Shown here: one piece after another, positions 7,646 through 15,599 of the stretch
Position numbering within the stretch: position 1 is the first letter of the stretch
Layout of the letters: each line of letters begins with the position of its first letter
DNA from: Blastococcus_B deserti
GTDB lineage: Bacteria; Actinomycetota; Actinomycetes; Mycobacteriales; Geodermatophilaceae
DNA length: 64,000 nt
NCBI RefSeq assembly: GCF_042682525.1
Contig: NZ_JBHUHP010000015.1
Coordinates: 1 to 64,000, forward strand
Reading direction: 5' to 3'
Position numbers and translations under genes: made by a program
The notes under the pieces: generated by a model
The model's database searches: none
What the model was told of the DNA's origin: nothing
What the model saw: the letters and a program-made list of their open reading frames with translations, nothing else

Positions 7646-9030
7646 GCCGGCCGGCCGCGCAGGACCTCGTCGAGCAGTGCCTCAAGGCCTCGGCGGCCGA
7701 CGACCAGGTCGCCTTCGTCGTCGAGACCTCGGAGGCCAACCTCCGCTGGGCGGGCAACAGCCTGACGACGAACGGGTCCATGCGCTCCCGCCGGGTCGTC
7801 GTCGTCTCGTTCGTAGACGGCAGCGCGGGGATGGCGGCCGGCACGGTGACCCGCTCCGGGACGCCGGACGTCGCCGAGCTGGTCGCCGCCAGCGAGCAGG
7901 CCGCCCGGGACGCCGGGCCCGCGGAGGACGCGGTGCCCCTCGTCAGCGACGTCCCGCCGGGCAACGGGGACTGGGATGCCCCGCCCGCCGAGACGTCGAT
8001 CGAGGTGTTCGCGGACTTCGCGCCCGACCTCGGCCAGGCGTTCGGCGAGGCGCGCGACCGCGGGGAGCTGCTCTACGGGTTCGCCGAGCACTCCATGGCG
8101 ACGACCTACCTCGGCAGCTCCACCGGGCTGCGGCTGCGGCACGACCAGCCCACCGGCCGGGTGGAGCTCAACGGCAAGAGCCCCGACTTCAGCCGCTCGG
8201 TCTGGGCGGGGGCGGGCACCCGGGACTTCCGCGACGTGTCGGTGGCCGACCTGGCGGCCGAGGTCCGGCGCAAGATGGGCTGGTCGCGGCGCCGCGTCGA
8301 GCTCCCGGCGGGGCGGTACGAGACCTTGCTCCCGCCGTCGGCGGTCAGCGACCTGATGATCTACCTGTACTGGACGATGGAGGCGCGCGACGCCGACGAG
8401 GGGCGCAACGTCTTCGCCCGGCCGGGCGGGGGCAACCGGGTCGGGGAGCGGCTGGCCGCCCTGCCGCTGACCTTGCGCAGCGACCCAAACGCCCCGGGCC
8501 TGGAGACTGCCCCGTTCCAGGTGGTGGGGGCCTCCTCCGGGTCGGCGTCGGTCTTCGACAACGGCATGGCCAGCCCGGCGGTCAACTGGATCGAGGACGG
8601 TGTCCTGGCCAACCTGGTCCGTCCGCGGGCGTGGGCCCTCCGCACCACGGCCCCGGCGACTGCCGCCGTCGACAACCTGCTGCTCGAGGACCCGGACGGC
8701 ACCGCGACCCAGGACGAGATGGTGGCCGCCACCGATCGCGGCCTGCTGCTGACCTGCCTCTGGTACATCCGGGAGGTCGACCCGCAGACCCTGTTGCTCA
8801 CCGGGCTCACCCGGGACGGCGTCTTCCTGGTGGAGAACGGGGAGGTGACCGGGGCGGTGAACAACTTCCGGTTCAACGAGTCGCCGGTCGACCTGCTCGG
8901 TCGGGCGGTCCAGGCCGGCCGGACCGAGCGGACGCTGCCGCGCGAGTGGAACGACTGGTTCACCCGCTGCGCCATGCCACCGATGCGGGTGCCCGACTTC
9001 AACATGAGCTCGGTGTCGCCTGCCAGCTGA
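7642..9030 (+). CDS. pmbA: TldE/PmbA protease subunit
   Basis: A 462-residue partner of TldD. It has the TldD/PmbA fold along the full length but no HExxxH: the equivalent region is SDLMIYLYWTMEARDADEG, as in other TldE subunits, which are catalytically silent and complete the peptide tunnel. The start is fixed by the ATGA overlap with tldD. The C-terminus carries NNFRFNESP and the MPPMRVPDFNMSS ending typical of actinobacterial members. Function: regulatory or structural half of the TldD/TldE protease. Confidence 0.92.
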   Translation: MSRPAAQDLVEQCLKASAADDQVAFVVETSEANLRWAGNSLTTNGSMRSRRVVVVSFVDGSAGMAAGTVTRSGTPDVAELVAASEQAARDAGPAEDAVPLVSDVPPGNGDWDAPPAETSIEVFADFAPDLGQAFGEARDRGELLYGFAEHSMATTYLGSSTGLRLRHDQPTGRVELNGKSPDFSRSVWAGAGTRDFRDVSVADLAAEVRRKMGWSRRRVELPAGRYETLLPPSAVSDLMIYLYWTMEARDADEGRNVFARPGGGNRVGERLAALPLTLRSDPNAPGLETAPFQVVGASSGSASVFDNGMASPAVNWIEDGVLANLVRPRAWALRTTAPATAAVDNLLLEDPDGTATQDEMVAATDRGLLLTCLWYIREVDPQTLLLTGLTRDGVFLVENGEVTGAVNNFRFNESPVDLLGRAVQAGRTERTLPREWNDWFTRCAMPPMRVPDFNMSSVSPAS

Positions 9031-9096
9031 ACGCGCCGTGACCGGTTCGTGACCCTGGGGAGTAAGCGTCCGGGGTCGCGGAGGCGTGTACAGGGC

Positions 9097-9591
9097 ATGA
9101 CACCCGAGGAGTCCTTCGCCGAGTTCTACGCGGCGCGGAAGGACCCGTGCCTGCGCGCGCTGGTGGCCTCCGGCACCGACCGCGCGGCCGCCGAGGAGGC
9201 GGTCGCGGAGGCCTTCGCGCGAGCGTGGGCGAGCTGGCCGAAGGTCAGCCGCCATCCCTCCCCGTCGGCATGGGTCGTGCGCACCGCGCTGAACCACCAC
9301 GTCTCCCGCTGGAGACGGACCCGGCGGGAGGTCGCGCTGACCGCCGACGTGGCCGCCGCTGCCCAGGGGCGCGCGCCCGACCACGTCGAGCGCGACGACC
9401 TCCTCCGGGCGGTCGCAGCCCTGCCCGAACGGCAGCGCCAGGTAGTGGCGCTGCGCGTGTTCCTCGATCTCGACACGAGACAGACCGCCGAGGCGCTCGA
9501 CCTCGCGCCCGGCACGGTCTCCGCCCACCTGCACCGGGCGCTCACGTCCCTGCGCGCCGCCACCGCTCCCGACCTGGAGGTCTGCTCATGA
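9097..9591 (+). CDS. SigE-family ECF RNA polymerase sigma factor
   Basis: A 164-residue sigma-70 factor with only regions 2 and 4. Region 2 covers about residues 5-75 (FAEFYAARKD, then AFARAWASWPKV and AWVVRTALNHHVSRWRR). Region 4 is at about 105-155 (LPERQRQVVALRVFLDLDTRQTAE in pieces, with the helix-turn-helix LAPGTVSAHLHRAL). This is the short sigma-E family common in actinobacteria. The start at ATG 9097 has GGAGG 12 bases upstream. The stop overlaps the start of the next gene (ATGA), which encodes a membrane-anchored protein likely to be its regulator. Confidence 0.9.
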   Translation: MTPEESFAEFYAARKDPCLRALVASGTDRAAAEEAVAEAFARAWASWPKVSRHPSPSAWVVRTALNHHVSRWRRTRREVALTADVAAAAQGRAPDHVERDDLLRAVAALPERQRQVVALRVFLDLDTRQTAEALDLAPGTVSAHLHRALTSLRAATAPDLEVCS

Positions 9592-10562
9592 CCACCGACC
9601 TGCGCTCCGAGCTCTCCGGCGCCTACGCCGACGTCACCCTCGCCGATCCCCTGGACCAGGTGGTCCGGCGCGGACGCCGCATCCGCCGCGCCCGCCGCGT
9701 GCGTCGCGTCGCGCCGCCCCTCGTCGCCGCGGCGGCCGTCGTGGTGGGCGTGACCGTCGTCCAGGGGGAGGACGGCGTCGTCGCCCCCGGACCGATCGAG
9801 CTGGTCGGCTACTCCGTGCCGGCCTTCCCCCTGTCGTTCGACCCCGTGCCGGCGGGCCTCGCGGGCCCGTCGTTCTCGCTCGACCCCTCCTTCGAGGAGG
9901 TCGGGCCCGGGACGGCCCACGCGGGCTGGAGCGACCCCGACGACCCCGACACCGGCATCGGTCTCTCGGTCCGCTCCGACGGGCCCGGCACCTCCGGCGA
10001 GGAGGAGGTCGGCGAGACCGAGATCGCCGGGGAGGAGGCCACCCTCCACCGGACGGTCGTGACCGGCGGGCCCGAGGTGTACTCGGTGGTCTGGGAACGG
10101 ACCGACGACCAGTGGGTGCGCGTCTTCGGCACCGGTCGGTTCGGGTCCGAGGAGGACGTCGTCGAGTTGGCCCGCCGGGTGGTGGACCGGGCGGCGGGCG
10201 TGCCGTTGCAGGTGGGACTCGCGCCCCGCGGGTGGGTGGTGGTCGGCTACAAGGACGACCGGATCCTCACGCTGGCCGACCCCGCGGGGGATCCGGCGAC
10301 CGAGGGGACCGCGCGCACGCTCAGCGTCCACCTGACGGACTCGCCGAGCGATCCCGCGGACCTGCCGCTCGAGGTGGGGGCCACGGACGGCCGGATGGAC
10401 GAGGTCAGCGTGCAGGGCCGGCCGGGATACCTCCTGCCGACGGCGGACGGCTGGCTGCTGCGGGCCGCGATGGCCGACGGCACGGTGTTCACCCTCCAGA
10501 CGCCGGCTGACTTCACGCCGGAGCAGGTGGTGGCGATCGCCGAGGAGGTCCACCGGCCGTGA
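9588..10562 (+). CDS. membrane-anchored protein coupled to the sigma factor (putative anti-sigma or extracytoplasmic sensor)
   Basis: A 324-residue protein with a short cytoplasmic N-terminus rich in arginine (RRGRRIRRARRVRRV, about residues 29-43). One transmembrane segment follows at about 45-60, then a long exported domain rich in Asp, Pro and Gly with no family I recognise. There is no HxxxCxxC zinc-binding anti-sigma motif in the N-terminus, so it is not a classical ZAS protein. Position and 4-bp overlap with the sigma gene are the main argument for a role in its control. The C-terminal part ends with TLQTPADFTPEQVVAIAEEV, reminiscent of secreted lipoprotein-type domains. Confidence 0.62.
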   Translation: MTTDLRSELSGAYADVTLADPLDQVVRRGRRIRRARRVRRVAPPLVAAAAVVVGVTVVQGEDGVVAPGPIELVGYSVPAFPLSFDPVPAGLAGPSFSLDPSFEEVGPGTAHAGWSDPDDPDTGIGLSVRSDGPGTSGEEEVGETEIAGEEATLHRTVVTGGPEVYSVVWERTDDQWVRVFGTGRFGSEEDVVELARRVVDRAAGVPLQVGLAPRGWVVVGYKDDRILTLADPAGDPATEGTARTLSVHLTDSPSDPADLPLEVGATDGRMDEVSVQGRPGYLLPTADGWLLRAAMADGTVFTLQTPADFTPEQVVAIAEEVHRP

Positions 10563-10565
10563 CGA

Positions 10566-10610
10566 CCGGCCCGGCGCCGACGCGTGATCCCATGCGCGGC
10601 GCCGGGCCGG
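10566..10610. terminator. hairpin terminator after the sigma-factor operon
   Basis: Perfect 14-bp GC-only stem, arms CCGGCCCGGCGCCG (10566-10579) and its complement (10597-10610), 17-nt loop, starting 4 bp after the stop codon. There is no T-run, as is usual for actinobacterial terminators. Confidence 0.6.
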
Positions 10611-10906
10611 GGACCGGATCGGAGGCCGGGCCGGACCCATCCGTCACACGCGTCACCGGAGCGCCTGCGGGCGGTGCAGATCCCACAACGGCCGTGCCCG
10701 ACCCTGGTAGGTAATGACGGCGACGACGCGTGCTGAGCCAATTACGGTCAGTACCCGGCAAGCGTCACTGCCGAAACCGACCTCGGACGAATCTCCCGGA
10801 TCGCCATTCAGGACCGCGCGAATCCTGCCGATATCCCGTCCAGGTTCATCCGCAACGCGCACACGGGTCCCGCACTCCGTACGGGGCCGTCGAGGGGAGG
10901 ACTCCC
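10611..10906. other. intergenic region with a lower-GC patch, no supported gene
   Basis: About 300 bp between the sigma operon and the small cysteine-rich gene. Positions 10690-10860 are clearly less GC-rich than everything around. A minus-strand frame of 69 codons (10653-10862) is open here, but its third positions are only weakly GC-biased, unlike real genes of this genome, and I recognise nothing in it. The region may hold the promoter of the gene at 10907 or decayed sequence. Confidence 0.5.
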
Positions 10907-11209
10907 GTGACCAGGAGTCGCAAGCCGTCCGTCTTCCAGGTGGGCAAGGTCCGGGACGACGGCCGCACCGTCGTCATCTCCGGCTGGGGTCTGGGGCTCT
11001 GCGCCTCCGGCTGCGCCTGCCACCGTCACCCCGTCGCCGGGCACCTGGCCATCGCCGAGGACCAGGCCGGCGGCCGCCTCGGCCTCGCCAGCTACCGCGA
11101 GGACGGCTGCGACTGCTGCGAGCCGTGGACCGCCGAGGAGCTCTCGGCGGTCCTGCGCGACCTCGAGACGGTCGCCGGCCTGCAGGCCCAGGAGCCCCTC
11201 GCCGGCTGA
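10907..11209 (+). CDS. small cysteine-rich protein of unknown function
   Basis: A 100-residue soluble protein that I cannot assign to a family. GTG 10907 is chosen because GGGGAGG (10894-10900) lies six bases upstream. The first 30 residues are basic with a short beta-like stretch (GRTVVISGWGLG). Then comes CASGCACHRHP, with three cysteines and two histidines, and later DGCDCCEPW with three more cysteines. Six Cys in two clusters suggest a metal-binding or redox centre. The C-terminus is a predicted helix (TAEELSAVLRDLETVAGLQ). Codon use is typical of the genome. It stands alone, followed by a strong hairpin element. No function proposed. Confidence 0.75.
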   Translation: MTRSRKPSVFQVGKVRDDGRTVVISGWGLGLCASGCACHRHPVAGHLAIAEDQAGGRLGLASYREDGCDCCEPWTAEELSAVLRDLETVAGLQAQEPLAG

Positions 11210-11301
11210 GGAAGAACCCGTCGCCCCGCAGCCCTCGCTCCGCCTCCTGCTGGGCCCCTGCGACGGGGACGTACTGCCTGCCCCCTCCGACCGCAGTCGA
11301 C

Positions 11302-11354
11302 GATGTGCGCCCAGGGCGCATTCCGCGAACCGGAATGCACCCTGGGCGCACATT
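11302..11354. repeat. 49-nt hairpin element bounded by TGTGCGC/GCGCACA
   Basis: Left arm 11304-11324, loop of seven, right arm 11332-11352; 21 bp with one mismatch that is G.U in RNA, plus one or two closing pairs outside. It begins with TGTGCGC and ends with GCGCACA, has total length 49 nt, and lies in the 330-bp space between the cysteine-rich gene and the NlpC gene, where I see no gene. The two 61-bp repeats at 37.5 and 39.0 kb contain dyads with the same seven-base ends and the same 49-nt length. It probably acts as terminator of the upstream gene or belongs to a REP-like family. Confidence 0.7.
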
Positions 11355-11539
11355 CGTGTCGGCGTCGGGAACGGGCGGGACGAATGGTCGCCCCGGGGTC
11401 GGTGTGGCGGGTGTGGCGCGACCGCCCACGGGAACCGCGCGCCCTCCACTACTTGTCGAGACCGAATACCTACCGTCCGTCCTGACGCGCATGGAACGGC
11501 CCCTTCCCCGGGTCCGGCGCAACCCGACGGAGGCCGACG

Positions 11540-12570
11540 GTGCAGTCCCCACGCACGACGGCCCGGCGCCGCACCCGCGCCGTGCTCGCACTGGGCGCCG
11601 CGCTCGTCGCCGCGGCCACGGGCCTCCTCGCGCCGTCAGCGGCGCTCGCCGATCCGACCACCTCCGCGCAGGCGCGGGCGTTGATGCAGGAGGCCGCGCA
11701 GCAGCTGACCGTCATCGACGAGCAGCTGCACGAGGCCGAGCTCGTCGTCGCCGGGCAGCAGAGGACCGCCGCCGAGGCCGCCGGGAAGGCCGCGGCGGCG
11801 CAGGCGGCGCTGGACGTCTACGCGCCCCGCATCCGCGCCATCGTCCAGAGCGGGTTCACGGCCGAGAACCAGTCCCGGGTGGCTGCGTTCCTCACCAGCG
11901 AGTCCGCCGACGAGCTCGTCCGCCAGATGACGACGCTGGACATGATCGCCGCCCATACGAGCGCCACCATCTCCGAGGTGGCCGCCGCCCGGGCCGCNNN
12001 NNNNNNNNNNNNNNNNNNNNNNNNNNNNNNNNNGACGCGGCTGCGGCCCAGGCGCAGGCGGGGCTCGAGCAGCTCCAGGCCCAGAAGGCCGAGGCCGAGA
12101 AGAAGGTCGCCGCCTACCAGGCCGACTTCGCCCGGCTGTCGGCCGCCGAGCAGGCCGCGGTGACGGAAGCCGTCGCCGGCCCCACGCTCCAGGCACCGCG
12201 GAACCTGCCGATGCCGCCGGGCGCTGCCGGTGCGGCGATCGCGGCCGCCCTGGCCCAGGTCGGGGACCGCTACGAGCACGCCGCATCCGGCCCCGACGCC
12301 TTCGACTGCTCGGGCCTGACGTCCTACGCCTACGCCGCCGCGGGCATCGCCCTCCCGCACTCCAGCCGCGCGCAGTCCTCGCTCGGCACCCGGGTGTCGC
12401 GGGCGGAGCTGCAGCCCGGGGACCTGGTGTTCTTCTACGACCCGATCAGCCACGTGGGCCTCTACGTCGGCAACGGGATGATGGTCCACGCGCGCACGTA
12501 CGGGTCGCCGGTCGCCGTCACCAGCGTCGACCAGCGCGGCTACCGCTTCGGCGTCCGCCTGTCGGGCTGA
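11540..12570 (+). CDS. secreted NlpC/P60 peptidoglycan endopeptidase (RipA/RpfB-companion type), interrupted by an assembly gap
   Basis: Signal peptide: basic RRRTR, then a hydrophobic core and cleavage near SAALA-D. It is followed by a long coiled coil rich in Ala, Gln and Glu that is cut by the N gap. After the gap the coiled coil resumes and leads to a C-terminal NlpC/P60 domain: catalytic Cys in AFDCSGLTSYAY, His in HVGLYVG, third residue in MMVHARTY. It cleaves peptide stems of peptidoglycan outside the membrane, as RipA-like proteins do in cell separation. The frame changes across the gap (start frame 2, end frame 1), so the N count is not exact. The start GTG 11540 is the first one giving a signal peptide. 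A paralogue begins at 63349. Confidence 0.88.
11998..12033. other. assembly gap (36 N)
   Basis: Thirty-six Ns inside the coiled coil of the NlpC/P60 gene. A multiple of three should keep the frame, but the sequence changes from frame 2 to frame 1, so either the length is arbitrary or bases near the gap are wrong. The Ala/Glu-rich repeated codons probably hindered assembly. Confidence 0.99.
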
Positions 12571-12623
12571 CCCCTGCTCCCTGGGCGGCGGACTTGCCCG
12601 ATGGGGGTGTGCCTGGCAGAACG

Positions 12624-14105
12624 GTGCGGGTGAGCGCGTCCGGCACCTCGGTGCAGCCCCCCGCAGACACCACGCTGCGCCCCGACGCGGTCGGTTTCCT
12701 CGACGGTCTGGTGATCGGCCTTGCCTCGACCTCGCCGGCCTACTCCCTCGCCGCCGTCCTCGGCCCGGTCGTCGCCCTGGTCGGCGTCCACGCGCCCGGG
12801 GTGCTGCTGGCCTCCTTCGTGCCGATGCTGCTGATCGCCGGCGCCTTCGCCGCGCTCAACCGGGTCGATCCCGACTGCGGGACGACGTTCTCCTGGGTCA
12901 CCCGCGCCATGGGCCCGGGGGCCGGCTGGATCGGCGGCTGGGCGATCACGATGACCGGGGTCCTGGTGCTGGGCTCCCTCGCGGAGGTCGGCGTCCGATT
13001 CACGCTGCTGGCCGCCGGGCTGGACGCATGGGCGGACTCGACCCCGGTCGTCGTGGTCCTGACCGCCGCACTGATCCTGCTGATGGCCTGGATCTGCGTC
13101 CGCGGCACGGAGGTCTCGGCGCGGCTGCAGAACGGCCTGATCCTGGCGCAGACCGCGGCGCTGGGGGTCTTCGCCGTCGTGGCCGTCGTCCGGGGCGTCC
13201 GCGGCGACAGCCCCTTCGGCGGCCTCACCCCGGCGTGGTCCTGGCTGGACCCCTTCGGCGCCGGCGGAGCGGCGCTGAGCAGCGGCCTGCTGCTGGGCGT
13301 CTTCGCCTACTGGGGCTGGGAGTCGGCGGTCAACCTCACCGAGGAGACGACGAACCCCCGGACGGCGCCCGGGCGGGCCGCGGTGCTGTCCACCGTCGTC
13401 CTGCTGCTCACCTACCTCGCGGTGGCCACCGCCGTCGTCTCCTTCGCCGGCACCGAGTGGCTGGCGGAGAACGCCGACGAGGAGGAGGCCGTCTTCGCGC
13501 TGCTGTCGTCGGAGACCCTCGGTGGCTGGGACTGGGTCGTGCTGGCCGCCGTCGCGACCTCGGCCATCGCCTCGACGCAGACGACGATCATCCCGGCGTC
13601 GCGGACCGGCCTGTCCATGGCCCGGCGCGGCGCCCTGCCCCGGCGGTTCGCGGCCGTCTCGCCCACCTACCGCACGCCCGACGTCTCCACGTGGTGGGTG
13701 GCCGGCATCGGCATCGCCTGGTACGTCGTGGTCGGCCGGCTCAGCGAGAACGCCCTCTACGACTCGATCACCGGGCTCTCGCTGCTCATCGCCTTCTACT
13801 ACGCGCTGACCGGCGTGGCCTGCGCGGTCTACTTCCGCCGGCAGCTGCGCACCGGCGTGCGGAACCTGCTGGTGCTCGGCGTGGGGCCGCTGGTGGGCGC
13901 CGGGCTGCTGGGATGGCTGCTCGTGCTGTCGGTGCGCGACCTGGCCGACCCGGAGAACTCCTACACCGGCCAGGCGTGGCTGGGCGCCGGTCCGCCGCTG
14001 GTCATCGGGCTGGGCGTCATGGCCGCCGGGATCGTCCTGATGCTGTGGTGGCGACGACGGGACACCGCCTTCTGGCGCGAGCGGGCGGGCACCCACGGAC
14101 GGTGA
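12624..14105 (+). CDS. APC-superfamily amino acid permease
   Basis: An integral membrane transporter of about 493 residues with 12 or more hydrophobic segments. The amino acid-polyamine-organocation signature is in the N-terminal part: VGFLDGLVIGLASTSPAYSL with the unwound TM1 region, then DCGTTFSWVTRAMGPGAGWI, where a Gly-rich and polar stretch follows. Cytoplasmic loops hold NLTEETTNPRTAPG. The probable role is proton-coupled uptake of an amino acid or amine. The start is uncertain: GTG 12624 or 12630 are likely; an upstream TTG at 12594 is also in frame. The stop codon lies in the first arm of a palindrome that separates it from the convergent YdeI-like gene. Confidence 0.87.
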   Translation: MRVSASGTSVQPPADTTLRPDAVGFLDGLVIGLASTSPAYSLAAVLGPVVALVGVHAPGVLLASFVPMLLIAGAFAALNRVDPDCGTTFSWVTRAMGPGAGWIGGWAITMTGVLVLGSLAEVGVRFTLLAAGLDAWADSTPVVVVLTAALILLMAWICVRGTEVSARLQNGLILAQTAALGVFAVVAVVRGVRGDSPFGGLTPAWSWLDPFGAGGAALSSGLLLGVFAYWGWESAVNLTEETTNPRTAPGRAAVLSTVVLLLTYLAVATAVVSFAGTEWLAENADEEEAVFALLSSETLGGWDWVVLAAVATSAIASTQTTIIPASRTGLSMARRGALPRRFAAVSPTYRTPDVSTWWVAGIGIAWYVVVGRLSENALYDSITGLSLLIAFYYALTGVACAVYFRRQLRTGVRNLLVLGVGPLVGAGLLGWLLVLSVRDLADPENSYTGQAWLGAGPPLVIGLGVMAAGIVLMLWWRRRDTAFWRERAGTHGR

Positions 14106-14160
14106 TCATCGGCGGGTGGCTGGTCGGCACTCCGGAGCCGGCAGCCATCCACCGATGATC
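14104..14160. repeat. GATCATCG-ended palindrome between convergent genes (probable bidirectional terminator)
   Basis: Arms 14104-14122 and 14142-14160, 19 bp each with two mismatches, both of which become G.U pairs in RNA on one strand. Inside them is a further short stem (CGGC/GCCG). The left arm begins within the stop codon of the permease gene; the right arm ends 19 bp from the stop of the YdeI-like gene. The outer GATCATCG/CGATGATC is shared with the dyads at 22358-22423 and 23409-23480. Confidence 0.7.
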
Positions 14161-14178
14161 GACGCGGTCCGCGGCCGA

Positions 14179-14766
14179 TCAGTGGATCCGGCGTCCCTCG
14201 GCGAGCATCTGCACCAGCGTCGCGATCCGCTTCGCCCTGGTCGCCGGGGTGCCGGCGGTGTGCACCCGCCACAGGACGGCGTACCGGTTCTGCCCGTCCA
14301 GCGCCTCGAACGCCCGCTGGACGGCCGGCTCGGCGGCCAGCGCCTCGGCGAGGTCGTCGGGCACCGTGATCGTCGCCGGGCCGGCGTAGGCCCGGTCCCA
14401 CCGGCCGTCGGCCTTCGCCGCCTCCACCGCGGCGAGCCCGGCCGGGCGCATCCGCCCCTCGGCGATCAGCCGCTCCGCCGTCGCGACGTTCTTCTGCGAC
14501 CAGACGCTGCGGGGACGCCGTGGTGTGACCCGCTGCAGGTAGAACCGGTCGTCGAGCCGGTTGGCGCGGCCGTCGATCCAGCCGAAGCAGAGCAGGACCT
14601 CGACCATCTGCTCCCAGTCGATCGACGGCACCCCGGCGCCCTTCTTCGCCAGCTTCACGTAGAGGCCGGGGGCGGTCGCGTGCTCGGCCTCCAGCCACTC
14701 CTCGAGCGCGGCCTGGTCGGCGAACGCCAGCACGGGCAGGTCGTCGGGCGGGGTCACGGTGCGCAT
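14179..14766 (-). CDS. YdeI/OmpD-associated family protein
   Basis: A 195-residue soluble protein of the bacteriocin-protection YdeI/OmpD-associated family. Hallmarks are WLEAEHATAPGLYVKLAKKG, SIDWEQMVEVLLCFGWIDGR, and RFTPR-like LQRVTPRRPRSVWSQKN, followed by a helical C-terminal half with AKADGRWDRAYAG and the closing ATRAKRIATLVQMLAEGRR. Molecular function is unknown; the name comes from Salmonella genetics. The start ATG 14766 is chosen because a longer frame to 14874 runs into the divergent phosphatase promoter. It forms a divergent pair with the gene at 14859. Confidence 0.85.
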   Translation of the reverse strand: MRTVTPPDDLPVLAFADQAALEEWLEAEHATAPGLYVKLAKKGAGVPSIDWEQMVEVLLCFGWIDGRANRLDDRFYLQRVTPRRPRSVWSQKNVATAERLIAEGRMRPAGLAAVEAAKADGRWDRAYAGPATITVPDDLAEALAAEPAVQRAFEALDGQNRYAVLWRVHTAGTPATRAKRIATLVQMLAEGRRIH

Positions 14767-14858
14767 CCTGCCTGGCGGTCGGCGGTTTCGGGCGCGTCCG
14801 GGGCGGCTACCGGCGTCCGGGTGGCCGCGACGGGCGGCCCGGCGACGGGAGGACCGGG

Positions 14859-15599
14859 GTGGGCCAGCGCGCACCGGGCCCCTCGGCGGTGTGGCTCGTG
14901 CGGCACGGCGAGAGCACGGGCAACCTCGCCGACGCGCAGGCCCACCGGTCCGGAGCGGGGCGGCTGGACCTCGACGTCCGTGACCCCGACGTGCCCCTGT
15001 CGGACACCGGCCGCGCGCAGGCCGAGGCGCTGGGCCGCTGGCTGGCGTCCCTTCCCACCGGGGAGCGGCCCACCGCCGTGCTGAGCTCCCCCTTCACCCG
15101 GGCGCTGACGACCGCGCAGCTGGCCGCCCGGGGCATCGGCGTCCGCGTGCGCACCGACGAGCGCCTCCGGGAGCGGGACTTCGGCGCCTTCGACGGCATG
15201 ACCGGCGCCGGGATCCGGGAGGAGTTCCCCGACGAGGCGCGGCGCCGCGACCTGCTGGGCAAGTTCTACTACCGGCCGCCGGGCGGGGAGAGCTGGGCCG
15301 ACGTGGCCCTGCGCATCCGCAGCCTGCTGGCCACCGAGGCCCTCCGGCACGACTGCGACCGGCTGATGGTCGTCGCCCACCAGGCGGTGGTCATGGTCTT
15401 CCGCTACGTGCTGGAGGAGCTCACCGAGCAGGAGCTGCTCGCCGTCGACAAGGAGGAGCAGGTCGCCAACGCGTCGGTGACCCGCTACGAGCGCGACGGC
15501 GCCGGCGACCTGCGGCTGGTGGCCTTCAACGTGGTCGACCACCTGGTCGCGCAGGACGAGGACGTCACCGAGGAGCCCGATGCCGTACCGCACCCCTGA
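14859..15599 (+). CDS. histidine phosphatase superfamily protein (phosphoglycerate-mutase-like)
   Basis: A 246-residue branch-1 histidine phosphatase. The catalytic motif is LVRHGES with His16; LSSPFTRALTTAQ supplies the second Arg, ERDFGAFDGMTG supplies the Glu acid/base region, and the second His is in VVAHQAVVM. The reaction is phosphate-ester hydrolysis through phosphohistidine; the substrate is not determined. The GTG start at 14859 follows GGAGGA by a suitable distance. The 3' end overlaps the start of nnrD by 20 bp, so the two are transcribed and probably translated together, but a metabolic link to NAD(P)HX repair is not evident. Confidence 0.87.
   Translation: MGQRAPGPSAVWLVRHGESTGNLADAQAHRSGAGRLDLDVRDPDVPLSDTGRAQAEALGRWLASLPTGERPTAVLSSPFTRALTTAQLAARGIGVRVRTDERLRERDFGAFDGMTGAGIREEFPDEARRRDLLGKFYYRPPGGESWADVALRIRSLLATEALRHDCDRLMVVAHQAVVMVFRYVLEELTEQELLAVDKEEQVANASVTRYERDGAGDLRLVAFNVVDHLVAQDEDVTEEPDAVPHP

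Noticed and set aside
6134..9030. RiPP (microcin-like) biosynthetic locus around tldD/tldE
   Set aside because: No precursor peptide, cyclodehydratase, radical SAM or export genes in the neighbourhood.
10653..10862. Minus-strand open frame of 69 codons in a lower-GC patch
   Set aside because: Weak third-position GC bias, no ribosome-binding site, no recognisable motif; kept only as a note on the region.
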